From Baylisascaris procyonis (taxonomy: Eukaryota; Nematoda; Chromadorea; Rhabditida; Ascarididae), in NCBI GenBank assembly GCA_037389465.1, contig JAZARR010000123.1:2488501-2552500 (forward strand): a DNA stretch of 64,000 bases. Reading direction: 5' to 3'. The position numbers and the translations under genes are program-made. Under the pieces are notes generated by a model, which was given only the letters and a program-made list of their open reading frames with translations, was not told where the DNA came from and made no database searches. How positions within the stretch are numbered: the first letter of the stretch is position 1; every line of letters begins with the position of its first letter. Positions 60,901 through 64,000 of the stretch are shown in pieces.

Positions 60901-63598
60901 CTTTTGACAGTGATTTCCATAACCTAATGATATATTCCTTTTATGAAAATATTTCGAAAAATATAAACAAACCTCATCATCATGCTTAAACATATAAAAA
61001 ATATCATATGGAAGACACGAAAGGAGGTCGATAAGAAACCACGACTTAAAATAATTACACCGTATGATTGCTGGTTCGATAACAACCTGCAAAGTTCAAA
61101 AACCTCGGCATTTCAAAGAGTAGGTAAAAGTGAGTGCTCATTCAGGAGAAATCGTGTGTGTCTATTTTAAAACTTGGTACCGGAACGATAGTATTTTTGG
61201 GATGGAGCTTGTAGTGTACTTTAGATGATATGTGGTATCCAAATGGGCGAGAAAAGTAGAAAACAAGATTTTTTAAAAACAAGAAATGTTCAAGATTTTT
61301 TCAACATTTGCATCAGAGAACAACGAGTGATGAAAATTTCGCTCTTTGTTTCTTCGTTGGAAAAAAATCGAAATGAGTACGCTAAATATCAAAGGCATTA
61401 TGCAGTTCTTCGAATCAAAAATAACTGAAGCGTGCAAAGCAGTTGGCAAAGTTGGAATAATGAACGGAAAACGATTTATCAATTTTCTTTTCAAAAATTT
61501 TAATGACAACGGATCCCCCTCTAAACATTGGTATATTTCGTTAATATCTCCCTTTGGAAGCATGGTGATTTTGAAAAGATGAATTTTCGGAATCCTACGA
61601 TCGAATTGAGAAGGATTCAGTATAACCTGTGATGAAAGAAAAAATTTTGCCTCAGAACTTTTAGGTCTCCCGTCCCCCCGCTCAGGGCTATGTGGAATTA
61701 CTCATTCTGGGATGCAGCTATCGGGATGAGGATGCGGAATCGGCGGAAAAACACAGCAGAATTTCCGACCCCATTAGTTTCTTCGTCTGTAGAAAATCTG
61801 AGAAAAACACTGATTCTCCTGATGCCAAAGCTCACATTGCTTTCAAATTATTATATCTTGTCCTTTGAGATCTCCATCTTTAATGACCCCCATCATTACG
61901 AACTCCAAAATGATCAGTGTAAAGGTCGAATGGAAGGTAGGCAAGTTGCTTGGAAGCGTCCATCTTCCGGAGAATCACAGTGGCGCCAGATTCAACTGCT
62001 CTATCTAACGAAGAAAAAAAAAACCGACGAGGAGTGAAGCATAGAGAGTGAAATCGAAAATTTCGGAAGTGGAAATTGAAAAGAGAATCAGAAATAATTT
62101 TAACACAACGTTTCGACAATAATCTCGATGTGAACTACAGTAGCATACGCAATTACATTACGATCGAATGAGTGAATACGATTGCGTTGATGGAATTGAT
62201 ATGAATACCTCTCCGCCTGGTCCAACAAATGTCGTGTGAAAATTTAACAAAATATCGGCGAAAAAGATCACATCAACGATTGAATCCATTAAGGCAACCG
62301 AATCGATTGCACCCCTTGGTGGATGCTCGCGAGTCTGCAAAAAGATCGTCATTCAAGGATTTGACTAATGTGTACAATTCAGACTATAATGCTACCTCAT
62401 ATTTTCAAGTCATCTACTTCAAGTCGACATTTGCTGCTCTATTGGAAACAAATAAAGAGCAAATAAAGAATAAATATAGTAAAATGCTGCACCGATATAT
62501 TCAAATTTAATTTTTCCACCGATTCCAATCCTTCGCCACACTTTTTATATTCGTTATCAGCTTATCATCCTGTAACCTTATATATGATTCAAGTGTTGCA
62601 TGCAATAATTTTCAAATATATGCCTCAAATCTTAAATAACATCAACGAATATGTCTAGATTACGCCTCATTGCTTTCTATGATCGAGATTGTCCAGTTGA
62701 AAGAATTTACTGGAGGAAATCCATCTCTGACATTTTCGCCGATTTGTAATTTATGCTAGAAGCAATATAGTGTGAAATATGCAGCAAATGCACGATACCA
62801 ATAAAAAAGAAATTCAAATGCAATTGCAGCCAATTATTGCAGTCTAAAGCAGACGTTTTTTTAATATATCCATTACAGATATTACGTCAAATTTAAGAAC
62901 ACGACAGAAGGAGAAAGATAAAGAATTTCCCAAATATAATTCATTAAATGCATTAGATCTCGTTAATTTCAGTTGATATTTCGTTTTGAGTTCTTCAATA
63001 GGAAAGCTTATTGAAGTAATCGTTATGATTTTTTCACATATTCGCCTGTGTTAATGAGTGGATGCGTTTATGCAAAAACATTAGGGATTCGACGAGGATC
63101 TGCATTCTGTGTATATCGTACATCGAACATATAGAGATCTCACATATCTACGCAATGAACAAGAAAGTGCTACGCATGAATTATTTCCTCACTATAGACG
63201 CACCGTAATATACATCAGTGAAATATTCACTAAAATTGATAGAGATTTTGCGCAGAAAACAGCCGAAAAGGTTGGCAAAACGAGCCGCTTAATCAGAATG
63301 CCATACTTTCTGGATTTCGGCAAGCATTAGACGTTTGATTGTTAGAAATAGGCTTATGAGCGCCTCAACACATTGTATAGATATTATGGATTTGTTTGAA
63401 AGTTAATGGGATACTGACTCAAAGGAATACCTTAAAAGCGATATTGAATGGGACCATGAAGGCAGTATAGAATGTGAGAGCAAGTATCGACCAGTCCCAA
63501 ATTGTTTTAAACGTCGAATAGTGCAATATGATATGTGGTGATGTCTTCGGTGTTTCTTGCCGGTATTGCGGAAGCAAATCGCCTCCGAGGTTCATTAC
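49696..63598 (-). CDS. egl-2: EAG-family voltage-gated K+ channel (KCNH1/5 type), S1 to C-terminus; 5' end outside window
   Basis: Fifteen exons on minus: 63598-63431, 62334-62209, 61086-60973, 60207-60016, 59415-59283, 58672-58498, 57697-57568, 56675-56544, 55498-55378, 54680-54559, 54133-54059, 53740-53567, 52831-52616, 51837-51702, 49949-49696. All phases match; 755 residues are visible. In order: S1 ([18 protein letters not shown]), S2-S3 ([20 protein letters not shown]), S4 with repeated Arg ([14 protein letters not shown]), pore filter STVGFGN, S6 ([13 protein letters not shown]), C-linker, cyclic-nucleotide-binding homology domain with the EAG intrinsic-ligand motif YNL, a disordered tail, and a coiled-coil tetramerisation segment. 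HIILHY before S1 and YISSLYFTM at the pore mark EAG rather than ERG or ELK. The usual N-terminal PAS domain must be encoded to the right of the window. Known: EGL-2 controls excitability of egg-laying, enteric and sensory cells in C. elegans. Confidence 0.95.
51702..51837 (-). CDS. egl-2: egl-2 exon: coiled-coil tetramerisation segment
   Basis: Acceptor AATCTGCAG and donor ACAG/GTTGTT, phase 0 to 1. It encodes [20 protein letters not shown], then [17 protein letters not shown], a heptad-like helix matching the C-terminal assembly coiled coil of KCNH1-type channels. Confidence 0.88.
52616..52831 (-). CDS. egl-2: egl-2 exon: disordered C-terminal tail
   Basis: Acceptor TTCACATTCAG and donor AAT/GTTTGT; phase 0, 72 codons. 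It encodes [34 protein letters not shown] and [13 protein letters not shown]. Polar and low in hydrophobics, as in the EAG tail. It includes several possible kinase sites. Confidence 0.8.
53567..53740 (-). CDS. egl-2: egl-2 exon: post-domain charged segment
   Basis: Acceptor ATATTTCAG, phase 0. It encodes [20 protein letters not shown], then [17 protein letters not shown]. The donor chosen, CAG/GTCTGC, has a good exon side but a poor intron side. The frame stays open a further 27 codons to a stop at 53485-53483 (see findings). Confidence 0.82.
54059..54133 (-). CDS. egl-2: egl-2 exon: intrinsic-ligand helix/strand
   Basis: Only 25 codons: acceptor ATTTTCAG and donor AGG/GTGAGT, phase 0. It encodes [20 protein letters not shown] and NLTHR. 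YNL is the tripeptide known to fill the nucleotide pocket in EAG-type channels. Confidence 0.93.
54559..54680 (-). CDS. egl-2: egl-2 exon: cyclic-nucleotide-binding homology domain, second part
   Basis: Acceptor CTTTCAAG and donor GAG/GTAAAA; begins with two bases, ends in phase 0. It encodes [32 protein letters not shown]. Immediate continuation of the beta-roll. Confidence 0.93.
55378..55498 (-). CDS. egl-2: egl-2 exon: cyclic-nucleotide-binding homology domain, first part
   Basis: Acceptor ACTTTAAG (weak, but it restores the exact family spacing) and donor CTTG/GTTTGC in phase 1. It encodes [20 protein letters not shown] and [16 protein letters not shown], the beta-roll of the domain. Confidence 0.93.
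56544..56675 (-). CDS. egl-2: egl-2 exon: C-linker, second part
   Basis: Acceptor CCTTTATAG and donor GAG/GTTAGT; phase 0, 44 codons. It encodes [19 protein letters not shown], then [19 protein letters not shown]. The frame is open for only about 60 codons, so it is easily missed by length alone. Confidence 0.93.
57413..57423. repeat. C11 homopolymer in egl-2 intron
   Basis: Eleven C, then TCC and, after AAAG, a run of A. It generates false Gly-rich and Phe-rich minus-strand frames nearby. Confidence 0.9.
57568..57697 (-). CDS. egl-2: egl-2 exon: C-linker, first part
   Basis: Acceptor GTTTTCAG and donor AAG/GTATGG; begins with one base and ends in phase 0. It encodes [20 protein letters not shown] and then [18 protein letters not shown], the strongly conserved C-linker of EAG channels. 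Confidence 0.95.
57881..57945. repeat. (TTAT)n microsatellite in egl-2 intron
   Basis: About sixteen TTAT units with one interruption (a TATAT slip near 57928). Confidence 0.95.
58498..58672 (-). CDS. egl-2: egl-2 exon: pore helix, selectivity filter and S6
   Basis: Acceptor GTTTGTAG and donor CG/GTAAAC. It encodes [18 protein letters not shown], then [20 protein letters not shown] and [10 protein letters not shown]. The filter core GFGN is intact. The S6 alanine affected in the C. elegans egl-2 gain-of-function allele is present in LLYA. Confidence 0.95.
59283..59415 (-). CDS. egl-2: egl-2 exon: outer pore turret
   Basis: Acceptor GGTGTTTCAG. The donor GTTAGT, not the nearer GTTGTT, gives Y-I-S-S-L-Y with the next exon, exactly the family sequence. 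Ends in phase 1. It includes a glycosylation site (NFT in SPYNFTF) and the turret [11 protein letters not shown]. Confidence 0.92.
60016..60207 (-). CDS. egl-2: egl-2 exon: S4 voltage sensor and S5
   Basis: Acceptor GATATTCCAG and donor AGG/GTAAGT; phase 0, 64 codons. S4 reads [20 protein letters not shown] with the full Arg/Lys array. S5 ends in [17 protein letters not shown], the EAG pattern. Confidence 0.95.
60973..61086 (-). CDS. egl-2: egl-2 exon: S3 and S3-S4 linker
   Basis: Acceptor ACTTTGCAG and donor GAG/GTTTGT; phase 0, 38 codons. It encodes [20 protein letters not shown], the conserved S3 string, then a short FYMFKHDDE linker. Confidence 0.95.
62209..62334 (-). CDS. egl-2: egl-2 exon: S2 and start of S3
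   Basis: Acceptor CTTTTTGCAG and donor GAG/GTATTC; phase 0, 42 codons. It carries the acidic residues of S2 ([16 protein letters not shown]) and [10 protein letters not shown]. The first residues (TREHPPRG) are unlike the vertebrate S1-S2 loop, as expected for a variable extracellular loop. Confidence 0.95.
63431..63598 (-). CDS. egl-2: egl-2 exon: pre-S1 and S1
   Basis: Acceptor GACATTCAG and donor AAG/GTATTC; phase 0 at both ends, 56 codons. It encodes [20 protein letters not shown] followed by S1. The GD-LLPQY...PKT-PHIILHY string is diagnostic of EAG channels. The 400 bases to its right look intronic. Confidence 0.95.
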
Positions 63599-64000
63599 CT
63601 GAATGTCACATTTAACAACCTCCATGAAATAATATTCGAACGCCTCATTTACCTATCCTTTATTATAAATATAACATCATTAATGAACGTCTATTGATTT
63701 TCTCTGGAAATTCGATTCTCTCGTAGCGTTATCAAGCTCTGTTGTCTAGTAAGTCAGCGAAAATAGAAGAAAGTAGGTGAATCAATACGAAAAAAGTCGA
63801 CTGTCGAGCAGGTACATGCAAAGTGAAAACTATGCTACGGTGATTGACCACAAATGCAGTCAATTTTGAAAGAATGAACAATTTCATACAGTAGCTTGAT
63901 ATATGATTTACTATTTTTTATGAATTCATTCTCTGAAAACTATTAAAAAAAACCTCCATTTTATTTCTGAAGCGTTCTTTGGTTTGAACGATTGTTCGAG
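63599..64000 (-). other. egl-2: egl-2 intron (upstream of S1 exon)
   Basis: No PAS-domain or other EAG-like coding sequence is visible. The stretch should be intron leading to N-terminal exons outside the window. Confidence 0.6.

Overview
This 64 kb window is AT-rich eukaryotic DNA, most likely from a nematode. The support is a neuronal gene clearly orthologous to C. elegans egl-2, a nematode-style protein tyrosine phosphatase, an ODR-2/HOT-like Ly6 gene, TTTCAG-type splice acceptors, and two acceptors placed 6 and 15 bases before a start codon, as expected for spliced-leader trans-splicing. Most introns run from 0.3 to 3 kb, longer than is usual in Caenorhabditis. Together with many simple repeats and large gene-poor stretches this suggests a parasitic nematode, but I cannot name the species.

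Layout. (1) 370-7068, minus strand: the 5' part of a gene with a very basic start, a long Ser/Thr/Ala/Pro-rich linker, an acidic exon and the first part of what looks like a nematode PTP catalytic domain. It leaves the window on the left. (2) About 7.1-27 kb: no gene I can identify; it holds microsatellites, short tandem duplications, a pair of related coding-like segments at 9.6 and 10.0 kb, and GC-richer islands that look like old repeats. (3) 27167-29292, minus strand: a possible unidentified gene of four phase-compatible exons, one intron being only 47 bases. (4) About 29.3-43 kb: again gene-poor, with a weak two-exon candidate at 38.4-39.1 kb. (5) 43036-46957, plus strand: a complete three-exon gene for a 198-residue secreted, probably GPI-anchored Ly6/three-finger protein. 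(6) 49696-63598, minus strand: fifteen consecutive exons of an EAG-family voltage-gated potassium channel (egl-2), from the S1 segment to the stop codon. The PAS-containing N-terminal exons lie beyond the right edge.

The exon models of the channel and the Ly6 gene were assembled by hand. Every junction agrees in reading phase, and the channel aligns residue by residue with what is known of the EAG family. The Ly6 and channel genes converge tail to tail across about 2.7 kb. No operon is evident. Both products have likely neuronal roles by homology (excitability for the channel; olfaction or neuronal surface function for the Ly6 family), but nothing in the sequence shows that they work together.
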